Of a stretch of DNA of 64,000 bases, positions 1-9,469 are shown piece by piece. Within the stretch, counting starts at the first letter, position 1. Every line of letters starts with the position of its first letter. The position numbers and the translations under genes are program-made. The stretch comes from Daejeonella sp. (GTDB lineage Bacteria > Bacteroidota > Bacteroidia > Sphingobacteriales > Sphingobacteriaceae): positions 372,001 through 436,000 of the forward strand of contig NZ_JAFEIG010000020.1 in the NCBI RefSeq assembly GCF_017495225.1. The letters run 5' to 3'. The notes under the pieces were generated by a model. It was not told the DNA's origin. It did not search any database and saw nothing but the letters and a program-made list of their open reading frames with translations.

Positions 1-2304
1 GAAATCTTCTTTAAACTGTTTTTTATTGAACAAATGTTTGATAACATATTGATCGGAGCCAATAAATTGAGGATCCTTCACTTTTATTCCGGCATCTAGT
101 CTAAATACAAAGTAGTTATAATCAAATCGTAAACCGGCACCAATTCCAATGGCTAATTGGCCTAGAAACTTGTTAAATTTAAATTGACCATCCGGATTTT
201 CAATAAAATCTGAGCTTCTCCAAATATTACCAAAATCAGCAAAAGTTGCGCCTTTGACTTTGGCATTTAAGATATTATCTGCCACTTTAAATCGGTATTC
301 GAGATTAGCTTCTAGTTTTATTTCACCAAGCTGATCTAAATTTCGGAGATTACTCCTCAATGTATCAGCTGTACCCGATGTCCCGAAAACTGCTCGATTA
401 TACTTACCTGGGCCTAATGTTCTAGCTTGCCACGCCCTTATACCGCTCGATCCACCAGCAAAGAAATTCTTTTCAAAAGTTAAACGAACACTGTTTCCAT
501 ACGGAATACCAATGCCAGGGTTAATTCGTGCCACCAACTGTTGTTCGCCACCTAAAGCACGATAATATCTTAAATCAAACTCCGTTTTAACGTATTGTTG
601 ATAAGGAATACCAAAAACCTCCTTGAATCCCTCAATATCCTCATTGAATTTTACAATTGAATTTAATAGTGCTAAAGAATTACCAGCAGCATCTAAAGAA
701 CCTTTAAAATACCAGAAATTACTGTAGGTATTTAACTTGTTTGCATTAAGCGTAAAAGCATATTTACTACCAAAATTGAAAAACTTTCTATCATTGGTTT
801 TCACATACAATTCGAAGCCTCTCCTAATTAAACTATCTCTTAAAACAGCATCTAATTCACCCTTTCGAAACTCAACATTTATAGGAGTAAAAGAGTGTAA
901 CTTTTGTTTTGTTTCAACCCAATCATAAGTAATTGAATTTATAAAAACGCGACTTGAAAAGGCCTCTTTCTGATCAAAAAGCTGGTAGCTACTCGAAATT
1001 GTTGTTCGAGGCATCCCATTTTTACCCATCAAGGGAATGTTAAATGGCACCAATAATTTAGGAATCACAAGATTAGCCCCTAATTGAAGATCGCGGCTAA
1101 ATACACGATCAAAAATTTTAGATTTTCCTGTAGCGTCAAAAAATATTCCGTATTTAACCTTAAGCTCTAAAAGTTCGGCTCCACCAAATAGATTACGATT
1201 GGTGTAAGTATTACCAATGTTTAAACCATTCCGACCAGCGTTAAAAATATATTCCCCTTCAATTCTGCTACTCATTCTTTTTAAAGGAGTAATAGTATAT
1301 CTGGGAATCAATCTTGCGGTACTATCACTAGACTTTTGATAATCAATTTTCACATTCCTAAATACGTTCAAATCATATAAACGATCGTATGTAATATCCT
1401 CATTATCAATATTATAAAGATTACCTTTCTTTAAATATACATAACGAGAAATTGGTTTAGGATTAAATTTTCGGGAATAGTCGATAAAATTAAATTGATT
1501 ATCAATCCTTACAGTATCCAAATTTTGAATGTCTTTTGACCCTGCACTATTGGTTATAGTAATTTGGCTATTATCAATAAGGTAAGTTTGATGGGAAGAT
1601 TTATTTGCAGGATTAGCCAAATATAATTTTAGATTGACTTCATTATTTTTCAAATTACTATCTACTTCAAACCTTACAAACTGACGTACATAGTCAAAAT
1701 AGCCATTCTGCTTCATCATTTTAAAGATTTGTTCACGCTCTAATGCTAAAGAGTCTGAGTCGAAACGCTGACCCTCTTTAATATGGCTAAAACGTGCACG
1801 ATTAGCCATATAAAGAGACTTTGCTGTTGAATCTTCTATAATATAAGTAATTTCTTTAACTTTAAATACAGATCCCTGATCAGCTGTAAACAAAATTTCG
1901 GCCTTTTTATTCTCTATTTTAAGGTCGCTTTTCACTTTTGCATTAAGATAACCCTTCGTGGCTAAGAATTTCTCGATTTGCACTCTTGAAATGTCTAATA
2001 AAGAGCTATCTAAAATATGGGGTGCTTCACCTATAGATTTTATTCTATCGGTACGATATTTACCTTTCCTGGTATTAAAAGTATTGTATAAAGCTAATTT
2101 TTGTTTTGAATTTGGTCGGATATCATTTTGTACAAATGTGGATGCCGACTCTAAAAATTGTTTATCAATACCTTCTATTTTAACTTTTCTAACCAGAGCT
2201 TGATCCTCAGTCAAAAACCTGGTAGCGTTGCAGCTAGAAAATATTAATAACAAAAAGCTTATACTTGCAATTAAGTATAGACGGCAGAGAGGATATGATT
2301 TCAA
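1..2304 (-). CDS. BamA/TamA-like outer-membrane lipoprotein (3' end outside window)
   Basis: The minus-strand frame is open from about 2304 to the window edge (768 codons). The N-terminus reads KSYPLCRLYLIASISF, then a lipobox LLLIFSSC, then TRFLTEDQALVRKVKIEG, which is typical of the start of the first POTRA repeat in Bacteroidota surface-antigen (D15/BamA) proteins. The last residues inside the window (YNYFVFRLDAGIKVKDPQF) resemble the final barrel strands, so only a few dozen residues are probably missing. Likely role: an outer-membrane assembly or translocation barrel of the Omp85 superfamily. No ATG lies between the upstream in-frame TAA and the signal peptide, so TTG at 2304 is the only plausible start. 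That start overlaps the divergent methyltransferase gene by 10 bp. The Omp85 call is confident; the exact subfamily is not. Confidence 0.85.
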   Translation of the reverse strand, partial: MKSYPLCRLYLIASISFLLLIFSSCNATRFLTEDQALVRKVKIEGIDKQFLESASTFVQNDIRPNSKQKLALYNTFNTRKGKYRTDRIKSIGEAPHILDSSLLDISRVQIEKFLATKGYLNAKVKSDLKIENKKAEILFTADQGSVFKVKEITYIIEDSTAKSLYMANRARFSHIKEGQRFDSDSLALEREQIFKMMKQNGYFDYVRQFVRFEVDSNLKNNEVNLKLYLANPANKSSHQTYLIDNSQITITNSAGSKDIQNLDTVRIDNQFNFIDYSRKFNPKPISRYVYLKKGNLYNIDNEDITYDRLYDLNVFRNVKIDYQKSSDSTARLIPRYTITPLKRMSSRIEGEYIFNAGRNGLNIGNTYTNRNLFGGAELLELKVKYGIFFDATGKSKIFDRVFSRDLQLGANLVIPKLLVPFNIPLMGKNGMPRTTISSSYQLFDQKEAFSSRVFINSITYDWVETKQKLHSFTPINVEFRKGELDAVLRDSLIRRGFELYVKTNDRKFFNFGSKYAFTLNANKLNTYSNFWYFKGSLDAAGNSLALLNSIVKFNEDIEGFKEVFGIPYQQYVKTEFDLRYYRALGGEQQLVARINPGIGIPYGNSVRLTFEKNFFAGGSSGIRAWQARTLGPGKYNRAVFGTSGTADTLRSNLRNLDQLGEIKLEANLEYRFKVADNILNAKVKGATFADFGNIWRSSDFIENPDGQFKFNKFLGQLAIGIGAGLRFDYNYFVFRLDAGIKVKDPQFIGSDQYVIKHLFNKKQFKEDF

Positions 2305-3038
2305 AATCTCAAATAAGTTTTATTAAATCTTTACATCAAAAAAAGTTCCGAAAAGAACATCGTCTTTTCATTGTTGAAGGTTATAAATCAATTCAAGAGT
2401 TTATTAACTCAAAATACGAAATTGATTCTATCTATCATCTTACAGATGTAATGCCAAAGTTGGGTAAATTATCACAAAATATAAAGTTACATGAGATAAG
2501 TCCCGACGAATTGTCAAAGATAAGCACTTTAAATTCACCACAACAATTACTAGCAACCATAAAATTACCTGAACCGGAAGAAATTAATATTCAAACAATA
2601 AAAGGGCATTTTGCATTAGCACTTGATGGCATTCAAGATCCTGGCAATTTAGGAACCATTATACGAACTGCCGATTGGTTTGGTATTGAACATATATTTT
2701 GCTCAGAAGATACGGTTGAAGCATTCAACCCAAAGGTTGTACAGGCAAGTATGGGCTCATTAGCTAGAATTCAATTAGTTTATACCGACTTAAAAAAGCT
2801 ATTAAGTAGTAAAGCAACACCCGTTTATGGGGCATTATTGGAAGGAGAATCAATTTATAAAACAAATTTCGGGGAAGAAGGAATACTTTTATTAGGAAAT
2901 GAAGGAAAGGGAATAAGTGCTAATTTAATGCCTGAAATCGACTTTCCGGTCACAATTCCGCGCTTTGGAAGTGCAGAATCTCTAAATGTTGCCATTTCAA
3001 CTTCAATAATCTGTTCAGAAATTAGAAGAAATTATTAA
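2295..3038 (+). CDS. TrmH/SpoU-family RNA 2'-O-methyltransferase
   Basis: This 247-residue protein belongs to the SPOUT (trefoil-knot) methyltransferases that add a methyl group from SAM to a ribose 2'-OH of rRNA or tRNA. The N-terminal part (1-90, SLHQKKFRKEHRLFIVEG) is the substrate-binding domain of the RlmB/TrmH group. The C-terminal half carries the three SpoU motifs: DPGNLGTIIRTADWFG, LLLGNEGKGIS and SLNVAISTSI. An earlier in-frame ATG at 2265 would add ten residues that look non-homologous and lie inside the divergent BamA-like gene, so I prefer ATG 2295. The target nucleotide cannot be told from the sequence. Confidence 0.9.
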   Translation: MISKSQISFIKSLHQKKFRKEHRLFIVEGYKSIQEFINSKYEIDSIYHLTDVMPKLGKLSQNIKLHEISPDELSKISTLNSPQQLLATIKLPEPEEINIQTIKGHFALALDGIQDPGNLGTIIRTADWFGIEHIFCSEDTVEAFNPKVVQASMGSLARIQLVYTDLKKLLSSKATPVYGALLEGESIYKTNFGEEGILLLGNEGKGISANLMPEIDFPVTIPRFGSAESLNVAISTSIICSEIRRNY

Positions 3039-3044
3039 AAAATA

Positions 3045-3074
3045 TTGGCTAGCAATAATTATTTGCTACTTTTG
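3045..3074 (+). promoter_or_regulatory. Bacteroidota-type promoter of tRNA-Cys
   Basis: A perfect TAnnTTTG -7 element (TACTTTTG, 3067-3074) is preceded by TTG at 3045-3047 with a 19-bp spacer, matching the -33/-7 promoter known from this phylum. It ends 15 bp before the tRNA. Confidence 0.75.
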
Positions 3075-3089
3075 CATTCCTTTACAAAA

Positions 3090-3160
3090 GGTCGGGTGGC
3101 CGAGTGGCTAGGCAGAGGTCTGCAAAACCTTCTACAGCGGTTCGAATCCGCTCCTGACCT
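3090..3160 (+). tRNA. tRNA-Cys (GCA)
   Basis: The acceptor strands GGTCGGG (3090-3096) and CCTGACC (3153-3159) pair with one G-U, leaving discriminator U at 3160, as expected for tRNA-Cys. The anticodon arm GAGGT-CTGCAAA-ACCTT shows anticodon GCA. The T arm has the GGTTCGAATCC pattern. No 3' CCA is encoded. It has its own promoter and is probably co-transcribed with the small gene that follows 26 bp downstream. Confidence 0.95.
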
Positions 3161-3186
3161 CATTAAAAAAAATTAAATTTAAAACC

Positions 3187-3369
3187 ATGGGTGTTACACG
3201 TTTAAAAAGAAAAGACAGAAAAAATAAGACCACTTCACGTTTAGAGGTTCAATTTTTAAAATTAGGCCGAAACATTGAAATCGGAAGTCGCTCTGCACAA
3301 TCTGCAAAAAGTCAGGTTAGTAAAAACAATGCAGTTTTAGCTGCAATTGAAGCAGCAGCAAAGAAATAA
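3187..3369 (+). CDS. small basic protein of unknown function
   Basis: This is a 60-residue, strongly basic protein (MGVTRLKRKDRKNKTTSRLE...) with an Ala-rich end (AVLAAIEAAAKK). I do not recognise a named family. Its charge and small size would suit an RNA- or ribosome-associated protein, but that is inference. It starts 26 bp after tRNA-Cys and is closed by a strong terminator, so tRNA and gene look like one transcription unit. The start ATG is preceded by an A-rich stretch rather than a Shine-Dalgarno site, as is common in this phylum. Confidence 0.75.
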   Translation: MGVTRLKRKDRKNKTTSRLEVQFLKLGRNIEIGSRSAQSAKSQVSKNNAVLAAIEAAAKK

Positions 3370-3389
3370 TCTTAAAACATTAAGAATTC

Positions 3390-3419
3390 AATCCCGATCA
3401 TTTTGGTCGGGATTTTTTT
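3390..3419 (+). terminator. rho-independent terminator
   Basis: The stem ATCCCGATC / GGTCGGGAT around the loop ATTTT is followed by a run of seven T. It ends the tRNA-Cys/small-protein unit and separates it from the convergent pyrD. Confidence 0.85.
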
Positions 3420-3447
3420 GTTTAAAAAATTTGGCCTGACAATAATT

Positions 3448-4467
3448 TTAAAGAAGGCCTTTTAATATTCGCTTAATCAAAGCTGGTCCCTCATAGATAA
3501 ATCCTGTATAAATCTGGACTAGTGAAGCTCCTGCCTTAATTTTTTCAAGCGCATCTTCTGCCGAATGTATCCCTCCTACTCCAATAATCACAAAAGATTT
3601 ATTTGATTTTTCTGAAAGGTAACGAATAACTTCCGTAGAGCGTTCAGTTAAAGGTTTTCCACTTAATCCACCACTTTGATTTTTTAAATTAGGACTTGAA
3701 TTTAAATTTTCTCTTGAAAGCGTTGTGTTTGTAGCAATTACGCCCGCAATTTTTGTTTCAGTAACAATTTCTATGATATCATCTAATTGAGAATTAGTAA
3801 GGTCAGGAGCAATTTTAAGTAAAATAGGCTTGGATACCCCATCTCTTAAATTTCTTTGCTGTAAGGTGTTTAAAATATGTTTAAGAGGCTCCTTTTCTTG
3901 TAATTCGCGTAAACCTGGTGTATTGGGTGAACTCACATTTACCACAAAATAATCGACTACATCAAACAGGCGGTCGAAGCACTTGATATAATCGCTCACA
4001 GCATCCTCATTGGGTGTAATTTTATTTTTGCCAATATTTCCACCAATAATTAAACCCTTCCGATCTACTTGTTTTAAACGAGCAGCAACCACATCAACTC
4101 CTTGATTGTTAAAGCCCATTCGATTAATTAAGCCCTCATCTTGAGGTAAACGGAACATCCTAGGTTTTTCATTTCCAGGCTGAGGCAAGGGAGTAACAGT
4201 ACCAATTTCAATAAAACCAAATCCCAATTCGGCAAAATCTTCAATTAAGGTGGCATTTTTATCAAAGCCTGCTGCTAAACCAACAGGGTTTTTAAACTTT
4301 AATCCCATCACTTCACGCTCAAGTCGTTTATCTTCAAATTGATAAAGATTTTTAAGCAATGACTTAACACCCCAAATTCGATTTACTCTCCGTAAACCAC
4401 CTGTAACAACATGATGTATACTTTCTGGGTCAAATTTAAATAACAGGGGTTTTATTAGCTCGTACAT
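3448..4467 (-). CDS. pyrD: dihydroorotate dehydrogenase, quinone-dependent (class 2)
   Basis: A 339-residue FMN flavoprotein that oxidises dihydroorotate to orotate, the fourth step of pyrimidine synthesis, passing electrons to membrane quinone. Class 2 features are visible: the N-terminal helical extension ([19 protein letters not shown]), [29 protein letters not shown], the [11 protein letters not shown] loop carrying the catalytic Ser, and the phosphate-binding [11 protein letters not shown] and YTGFIYEGP segments. Length is normal for the class. A near-consensus -7 element (TAACTTTA) lies seven bp upstream of the ATG. pyrR-pyrB and cmk lie far away at the other end of the window. Confidence 0.96.
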   Translation of the reverse strand: MYELIKPLLFKFDPESIHHVVTGGLRRVNRIWGVKSLLKNLYQFEDKRLEREVMGLKFKNPVGLAAGFDKNATLIEDFAELGFGFIEIGTVTPLPQPGNEKPRMFRLPQDEGLINRMGFNNQGVDVVAARLKQVDRKGLIIGGNIGKNKITPNEDAVSDYIKCFDRLFDVVDYFVVNVSSPNTPGLRELQEKEPLKHILNTLQQRNLRDGVSKPILLKIAPDLTNSQLDDIIEIVTETKIAGVIATNTTLSRENLNSSPNLKNQSGGLSGKPLTERSTEVIRYLSEKSNKSFVIIGVGGIHSAEDALEKIKAGASLVQIYTGFIYEGPALIKRILKGLL

Positions 4468-4624
4468 GATGTAAAGTTACAGGTTTGAATGATAAATTCA
4501 TTTTTGAGAGATGAAAATAAAGAAATGATTTTTTTGTTAAAAATCGATTTCATGCATAACTAGTTAAAATTCAACAATTAATTGGAATGTTTTTTGTATA
4601 TTAAATATATCTAACCGTGAAAAA

Positions 4625-5374
4625 ATGGCTTTAAGTGAGCAAATGGAACGTCAGGGGGCTTGGCTGTTTAAATACCGAGGTATTTTACCACTTGTTATCT
4701 TTGTAATAGCTATAGTTTTATTTTATAAAAATGAAACAGATCCAGAAAATAGGATTTTAAAAAGTGAATCAGAGCAAAGCATTTATGAATTAGTTTGTTT
4801 ATTAGTCTCATTTCTAGGCTTTTTTATACGCATTTACACCGTAGGTTATAGTCGCCCGAATACCTCAGGCAGAAATACTGAAGAACAAGTTGCAGATGAG
4901 CTAAACACCACAGGAATCTACTCAATTATGAGAAATCCACTTTATGTGGGTAATTTTTTCATGTGGTTAGGCATTGCAATGCTTACTAGTAATTTCTGGT
5001 TTATAATTTCATTTATCTTATTTTATTTCTTGTACTACGAGCGTATTATTTTTACGGAAGAACAATTTTTAAAGAACAAATTTGGTGATACCTTTATAAA
5101 TTGGGCAAGAAAAACTCCTATCATTGTTCCAAATTACAGTTCATTTAAGAAAACAGGCTATAATTTCAATTGGAAAAAAGTCTTACGACAAGAAAAGAAT
5201 GGCTTTGCAGCTCTTCTTATTATATTTTGTCTTTTTGATTTAGGAGCTGAACTTTTAAAGGTTGAGCGTCATTATAACATTCCACTTTACATTGCAGGAG
5301 TGGCGTCGATTATTATTTATTTTATATTAAAATTCATCAAATACAATACGAAGCTACTTCAAGATCCACAATAA
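4625..5374 (+). CDS. isoprenylcysteine carboxylmethyltransferase-like membrane methyltransferase
   Basis: A 249-residue integral membrane protein with about five to six hydrophobic segments. The conserved core GIYSIMRNPLYVGNFFMWLG followed by YYERIIFTEEQFLKNKFG is the SAM-binding signature of the ICMT/PEMT-like (steroid reductase/NnrU-like fold) family. The N-terminal half includes LLVSFLGFFIRIYTVGYSRPNTSGRN, and a second hydrophobic hairpin closes the C-terminus. Homologues methylate lipids or small molecules at the membrane; the substrate here is unknown. It stands alone between pyrD (divergent) and the ABC-F gene. Confidence 0.75.
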   Translation: MALSEQMERQGAWLFKYRGILPLVIFVIAIVLFYKNETDPENRILKSESEQSIYELVCLLVSFLGFFIRIYTVGYSRPNTSGRNTEEQVADELNTTGIYSIMRNPLYVGNFFMWLGIAMLTSNFWFIISFILFYFLYYERIIFTEEQFLKNKFGDTFINWARKTPIIVPNYSSFKKTGYNFNWKKVLRQEKNGFAALLIIFCLFDLGAELLKVERHYNIPLYIAGVASIIIYFILKFIKYNTKLLQDPQ

Positions 5375-5565
5375 TATTTCATGTTAATTATCTTCTTGAT
5401 ATTAAACTAATTATCTTTTTAGATGTTTGCTTAGTGTTCTAAACGTCACAAACGGAGCAAAATAAGTGAAAAGGCATTTTTTATTTGTACAAACACACAA
5501 ATTGAGCAGATCAAAATAAATCCTGCTATGACATTCATTTCCCTAAAAATAATCTATAAAATCCG

Positions 5566-5573
5566 TACTTTTG
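5566..5573 (+). promoter_or_regulatory. TAnnTTTG -7 element of the ABC-F gene
   Basis: TACTTTTG ends six nt before ATG 5580. Transcription should therefore start at or within a few nt of the start codon (leaderless mRNA). I see no clear -33 TTG at the usual distance. Confidence 0.6.
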
Positions 5574-5579
5574 CGGCAA

Positions 5580-7499
5580 ATGATTGCAATAAATAACCTA
5601 ACCTTCGAGATTGGTGCAAGGGCATTATACGACGACGCTAATTGGCACATTAAACCAGGAGAAAAAATTGGCCTGATTGGTGCAAATGGAACCGGAAAAA
5701 CAACATTATTAAAGATAATTGTTGGAGATTATAGCGCTACGAGCGGAACAATCTCCATGGCAAAAGATATAAAGATTGGTTACCTTAATCAGGACCTTCT
5801 ATCCTACCAAAGCGACAAGAGTATTCTACATGTTGCTATGGAGGCTTTTGAACGTCAAAACCAACTTCATACAGAAATTGAATCTTTACTCAAGAAATTA
5901 GAGACCGATTATTCGGATGATTTACTCAATAAATTAAGTGATAAACAAAACGAGTTTGAAGCATTAGACGGCTATAATATTGAATACCGTGCTCATGAAA
6001 TCATGGCTGGTTTAGGCTTTAGTGATGTTGATACCCAACGCACGCTTTCAGAATTTTCTGGAGGTTGGCGCATGCGTGTAATGCTCGCTAGAATTCTGCT
6101 TCAAAGTCCGGATATTCTTTTACTAGATGAGCCAACTAACCACCTCGATTTACCTTCCATAAAATGGCTTGAATCTTATTTACAAGCTTTTGAAGGTGCT
6201 ATTGTCATCGTTTCTCACGATAGATACTTCCTTGATAGAGTGGTAAAAAAGATTGTGGAGTCGAGAAAGGGCAAACTAATTCCTTATGCAGGAAATTATA
6301 GTTTCTACATTGAGGAAAAAGGGCTCAGAGAGGAAATTCAAAGTGGTCAGTTTAAAAATCAGCAGGCTAAAATAAAGCAAGAAGAGCGTTTAATTGAACG
6401 ATTTAGAGCTAAAGCAAGTAAGGCTAAGATGGCTCAATCACGAATTAAAGCTCTCGAAAAAATGGAACGTGTAGATGATGTAGATGACGATAATCCATCG
6501 GTGAACTTTAGTTTCAAATTTAGTAAGCAGTCTGGAAGGCACGTTATTCGGATTGAAGATCTTACCAAATCATACCCTGGTGTTCCCATTGTTAAAAATG
6601 CAACCGGAACCATAGAAAAGGGCGATAAAATTGCACTTATTGGTGCTAACGGTAGAGGTAAATCAACGGTTCTAAAGATAATTGCTGGTGCCGATAAAAA
6701 TAATTTTACCGGAATGTGTGAAACAGGGCATAATGTAACGCAAACATTTTTTGCGCAACATCAATTGGAAGCCCTTCATCTTGAAAACACATTAATTCAG
6801 GAATTACAAGCTTTTGCCCCAAAACATACCGAAACTGAATTACGTTCTATTTTAGGTTGTTTCCTATTCACAGGTGATGATGTCTTCAAAAAGATTAAAG
6901 TCCTTTCTGGAGGAGAAAAATCAAGGGTAGCCTTAGCAAAGGCATTAACTGCAGATGCCAATTTCCTTATCCTGGATGAGCCTACAAATCACCTTGATAT
7001 TGCATCAGTAAATATCTTAATATCTGCTTTACAACAATATGAAGGCACATTTATCGTTGTTTCTCACGATAGATACATGCTCGATAATGTGGCTAATAAA
7101 ATTTGGTTTATTGAAGATCAAGAGATTAAGGAATATCCTGGGACTTATGCCGAGTACGAAGAGTGGAACTCTAAAAGGGTTTATACTCCTAAAAAAATAG
7201 AGGAAAATCCTAAAAAAGAGGAAAAGAAAATAGAAAAACCAAAAGTTCAAACTGAAGACAAGAGCAAGGAAATAAAAAAGCTTAATCAAGAATTGCAAAA
7301 GCTTGAATCCGACATTGCAGAGCTTGAAAATGCTGTAAAAGATGCTGAAGCTGAACTAAGCAAAGAGGAAGTTTTTACTAATCCTGATAAACTTGCAGAA
7401 GCCAATAGGCGCTACCAGCAGCTAAGTCCGCGTTTACTCAAAGCACAAGCAGAATGGGAGCGCATGGCCGAAGAAATTATGGAACTTGAGGGGAATTAA
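5580..7499 (+). CDS. ABC-F family ATP-binding protein
   Basis: This 639-residue soluble protein has two tandem ABC ATPase domains and no membrane segment, which is the ABC-F layout of ribosome-associated factors (Uup/YdiF-type). Domain 1 has Walker A GANGTGKTT (about residues 34-42), signature FSGGWRMRV and Walker B ILLLDEPTNHLD. Domain 2 has GANGRGKST, LSGGEKSRVALAKAL and LILDEPTNHLD. The interdomain linker is basic and helical (KQEERLIERFRAKASKAKMAQSR, split by Q/K-rich turns). A charged coiled-coil tail (about 545-639) follows. A TTG at 5571 is in frame, but it lies inside the promoter element, so ATG 5580 is the start. Likely role: relief of ribosome stalling. Confidence 0.93.
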   Translation: MIAINNLTFEIGARALYDDANWHIKPGEKIGLIGANGTGKTTLLKIIVGDYSATSGTISMAKDIKIGYLNQDLLSYQSDKSILHVAMEAFERQNQLHTEIESLLKKLETDYSDDLLNKLSDKQNEFEALDGYNIEYRAHEIMAGLGFSDVDTQRTLSEFSGGWRMRVMLARILLQSPDILLLDEPTNHLDLPSIKWLESYLQAFEGAIVIVSHDRYFLDRVVKKIVESRKGKLIPYAGNYSFYIEEKGLREEIQSGQFKNQQAKIKQEERLIERFRAKASKAKMAQSRIKALEKMERVDDVDDDNPSVNFSFKFSKQSGRHVIRIEDLTKSYPGVPIVKNATGTIEKGDKIALIGANGRGKSTVLKIIAGADKNNFTGMCETGHNVTQTFFAQHQLEALHLENTLIQELQAFAPKHTETELRSILGCFLFTGDDVFKKIKVLSGGEKSRVALAKALTADANFLILDEPTNHLDIASVNILISALQQYEGTFIVVSHDRYMLDNVANKIWFIEDQEIKEYPGTYAEYEEWNSKRVYTPKKIEENPKKEEKKIEKPKVQTEDKSKEIKKLNQELQKLESDIAELENAVKDAEAELSKEEVFTNPDKLAEANRRYQQLSPRLLKAQAEWERMAEEIMELEGN

Positions 7500-7544
7500 T
7501 TCTCCCCTCCTTTTAGCCTTTAGGTTGGAGAAATAAATGATTTT

Positions 7545-8840
7545 ATGAAAAAATTAATCATTCTAATTCCACTTTTACTGTCTTTTTCATTGCTAATGGG
7601 ACAGAAAAAGGTGCGTATCCGACCGGTTGAAACTCCTTTCAATACTATTCGATATGAGAATTATGTATATATCCCTGAGATAAAAACAGTTGAATTCTAT
7701 CATCGTAGTAAGGAACAATCCATTCCTGTTTATGTATTGGGCAGTAGCGAAAATCTAATTTTAGCATTCGATGATTTGCGTACTGGCAGCAGAAACATGA
7801 CCTATTCGATTGAGCATTGTGATGCTGAGTGGAATAGCAGCCGACTCTCCCCTTTTGATTATTTGATTGGTTTTACGGAAGATCGTATCAATGATTACCG
7901 CATATCTTTCAATACTTTTCAGAAATACACGCATTATGAGTTAAGCTTGCCAAATCTGACTGTAAAACCCAAAATTTCAGGCAATTATCTTTTAAAGGTT
8001 TATGAGGATAATGACCAAAGAAAAATTTTGATTACTAAGCGCTTTTTTGTGGTCGACCCTCAAGTATCAATTCTAGCAGAAATCAATCGTTCTAATAATG
8101 TTGCATTAAGAAATGAAATGCAAAAATTAAATGTAGTGGTTGAACATGGACAGAAAATTATCAATAATCCCTACATAGAAACAAAAATTAGAGTATTACA
8201 AAATGGGAGGCATGATAATTCACAAACATTAATCCGACCGAATTTTATTAGAGCAAATCAACTGGTTTACAACGACTTAAAAACACTAGATTTTAAAGGT
8301 GGAAATGAATTTAGACGCTTTGATATCCGAAGTTTAAGATTTAGAACAGAGCGAATCGGTAAAATTATTCAGGATACTGTAAATCATGTTTTTTTATTGA
8401 ACGATATATCAGAAAACCGTTTAGGATACACATTTATTAATGATGAAAATGGTGCATTTTACGTCCGTAATTTAGATGGGCGCGACCAAAGAACAGATGC
8501 TGATTATGCAACAGTGCACTTTAGTTTATCCGAAAAAAAACCTTTTACAAATGGAAATCTATTTGTAGTTGGCCAGTTCAATGATTATCGCCTGATTAAT
8601 AAATTGGATTACGATGATTCTAGAAATCGTTTTACTGGGTCTATTTTATTAAAACAAGGCTTAATCGACTATCATTATGTTTGGCTTGATGAAGATGGCA
8701 AAACAAGAGATGATGTTTATTTTGATGGATCACATTTTGAAACCGAGAATTATTACCAAATATTCTTTTATCATCGTAAGCCAGGTTCTAGGTGGGAAGA
8801 ATTAATTGGCTATACACAAATTAATACTGCAAGACGATAG
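7545..8840 (+). CDS. DUF5103-family exported protein
   Basis: A 431-residue protein with a signal peptide ([20 protein letters not shown]). The body matches what I remember of the DUF5103 family, a Bacteroidota family of unknown function: [20 protein letters not shown] near the N-terminus, [19 protein letters not shown], and the C-terminal [11 protein letters not shown]...[12 protein letters not shown] region, which looks like an immunoglobulin/carbohydrate-binding-like beta fold. It is predicted to be periplasmic or surface-exposed. It lies 45 bp after the ABC-F gene and could be read through from it. Function is not known. Confidence 0.75.
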   Translation: MKKLIILIPLLLSFSLLMGQKKVRIRPVETPFNTIRYENYVYIPEIKTVEFYHRSKEQSIPVYVLGSSENLILAFDDLRTGSRNMTYSIEHCDAEWNSSRLSPFDYLIGFTEDRINDYRISFNTFQKYTHYELSLPNLTVKPKISGNYLLKVYEDNDQRKILITKRFFVVDPQVSILAEINRSNNVALRNEMQKLNVVVEHGQKIINNPYIETKIRVLQNGRHDNSQTLIRPNFIRANQLVYNDLKTLDFKGGNEFRRFDIRSLRFRTERIGKIIQDTVNHVFLLNDISENRLGYTFINDENGAFYVRNLDGRDQRTDADYATVHFSLSEKKPFTNGNLFVVGQFNDYRLINKLDYDDSRNRFTGSILLKQGLIDYHYVWLDEDGKTRDDVYFDGSHFETENYYQIFFYHRKPGSRWEELIGYTQINTARR

Positions 8841-8906
8841 CTCAAAAAGCGTCTGAATTTCCCCTAATTTGACATAATTGCGAAAAAAGCAATTATAATA
8901 AAGCCT

Positions 8907-8914
8907 TATATTTG
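8907..8914 (+). promoter_or_regulatory. TAnnTTTG -7 element of the thioesterase gene
   Basis: TATATTTG is separated from ATG 8919 by only CAGC. The spacing predicts a leaderless transcript. No obvious -33 element is present. Confidence 0.6.
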
Positions 8915-8918
8915 CAGC

Positions 8919-9443
8919 ATGAGCACAATAACAAAGAATCCGAAAGAATCATTTACCATCATGAATGAATTGGTTCTTCCTAATGATACCAATACATTAA
9001 ATAATTTAATGGGTGGACGATTATTACATTGGATGGATATTGCTGCAGCTATTTCGGCTCAAAAACACTGCAATAATATTGTTGTGACTGCTTCGGTGGA
9101 TAATGTATCTTTTAAGCATGCCATCAAACTCGGTGATGTTATTACCATTGAAGCTGTGGTAACCCGAGCATTTAGTACTTCTATGGAAGTAAGATTAGAT
9201 GTATGGGCAGAAAATATCCCTTCTGGGTCCAGAATAAAATCAAACGAAGCCTTTTACACCTTTGTAGCCATAGATGCAGACGGCAAAACAGTCGCAGTGC
9301 CTGAAATAATGCCTGAAACTGAACTAGAAAATAAATTATTTGAAGGTGCGCTTCGTCGCCGACAATTACGCCTTATTCTTGCCGGAAAAATGAAAGCAGA
9401 CGATGCTACCGAACTAAAAGCATTATTCTTTAATAATAATTAA
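8919..9443 (+). CDS. acyl-CoA thioesterase (hotdog fold)
   Basis: A 174-residue single hotdog-domain protein that hydrolyses acyl-CoA to free acid and CoA. The diagnostic block NTLNNLMGGRLLHWMDIAAA contains the conserved Asn and Gly-Gly of the YciA/BFIT-type family, followed by VVTASVDNVSFKHAIKLGD, the strand and turn lining the active site. Length fits the cytosolic acyl-CoA hydrolases. The promoter abuts the start codon and a hairpin follows the stop, so it seems monocistronic. Acyl chain preference cannot be inferred. Confidence 0.88.
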   Translation: MSTITKNPKESFTIMNELVLPNDTNTLNNLMGGRLLHWMDIAAAISAQKHCNNIVVTASVDNVSFKHAIKLGDVITIEAVVTRAFSTSMEVRLDVWAENIPSGSRIKSNEAFYTFVAIDADGKTVAVPEIMPETELENKLFEGALRRRQLRLILAGKMKADDATELKALFFNNN

Positions 9444-9448
9444 AATCA

Positions 9449-9469
9449 AGGAGCTGAAATTTAGCTCCC
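9449..9469. terminator. short hairpin between convergent genes
   Basis: GGAGCT / AGCTCC with the loop GAAATTT lies between the thioesterase stop and the end of the EVE gene, overlapping the EVE stop codon. No long T run follows, so termination strength is uncertain. Confidence 0.45.

Noticed and set aside
737..2203. Plus-strand frames of 63 and 81 residues in the first 2.3 kb
   Set aside because: They lie opposite the clear BamA-like gene on the minus strand and have no signature.
7029..7298. 89-residue antisense frame opposite the ABC-F coiled coil, very rich in F and L
   Set aside because: It is a shadow of the Lys/Glu-rich coding strand; there is no start signal, and the composition is what the reverse complement of K/E codons gives.
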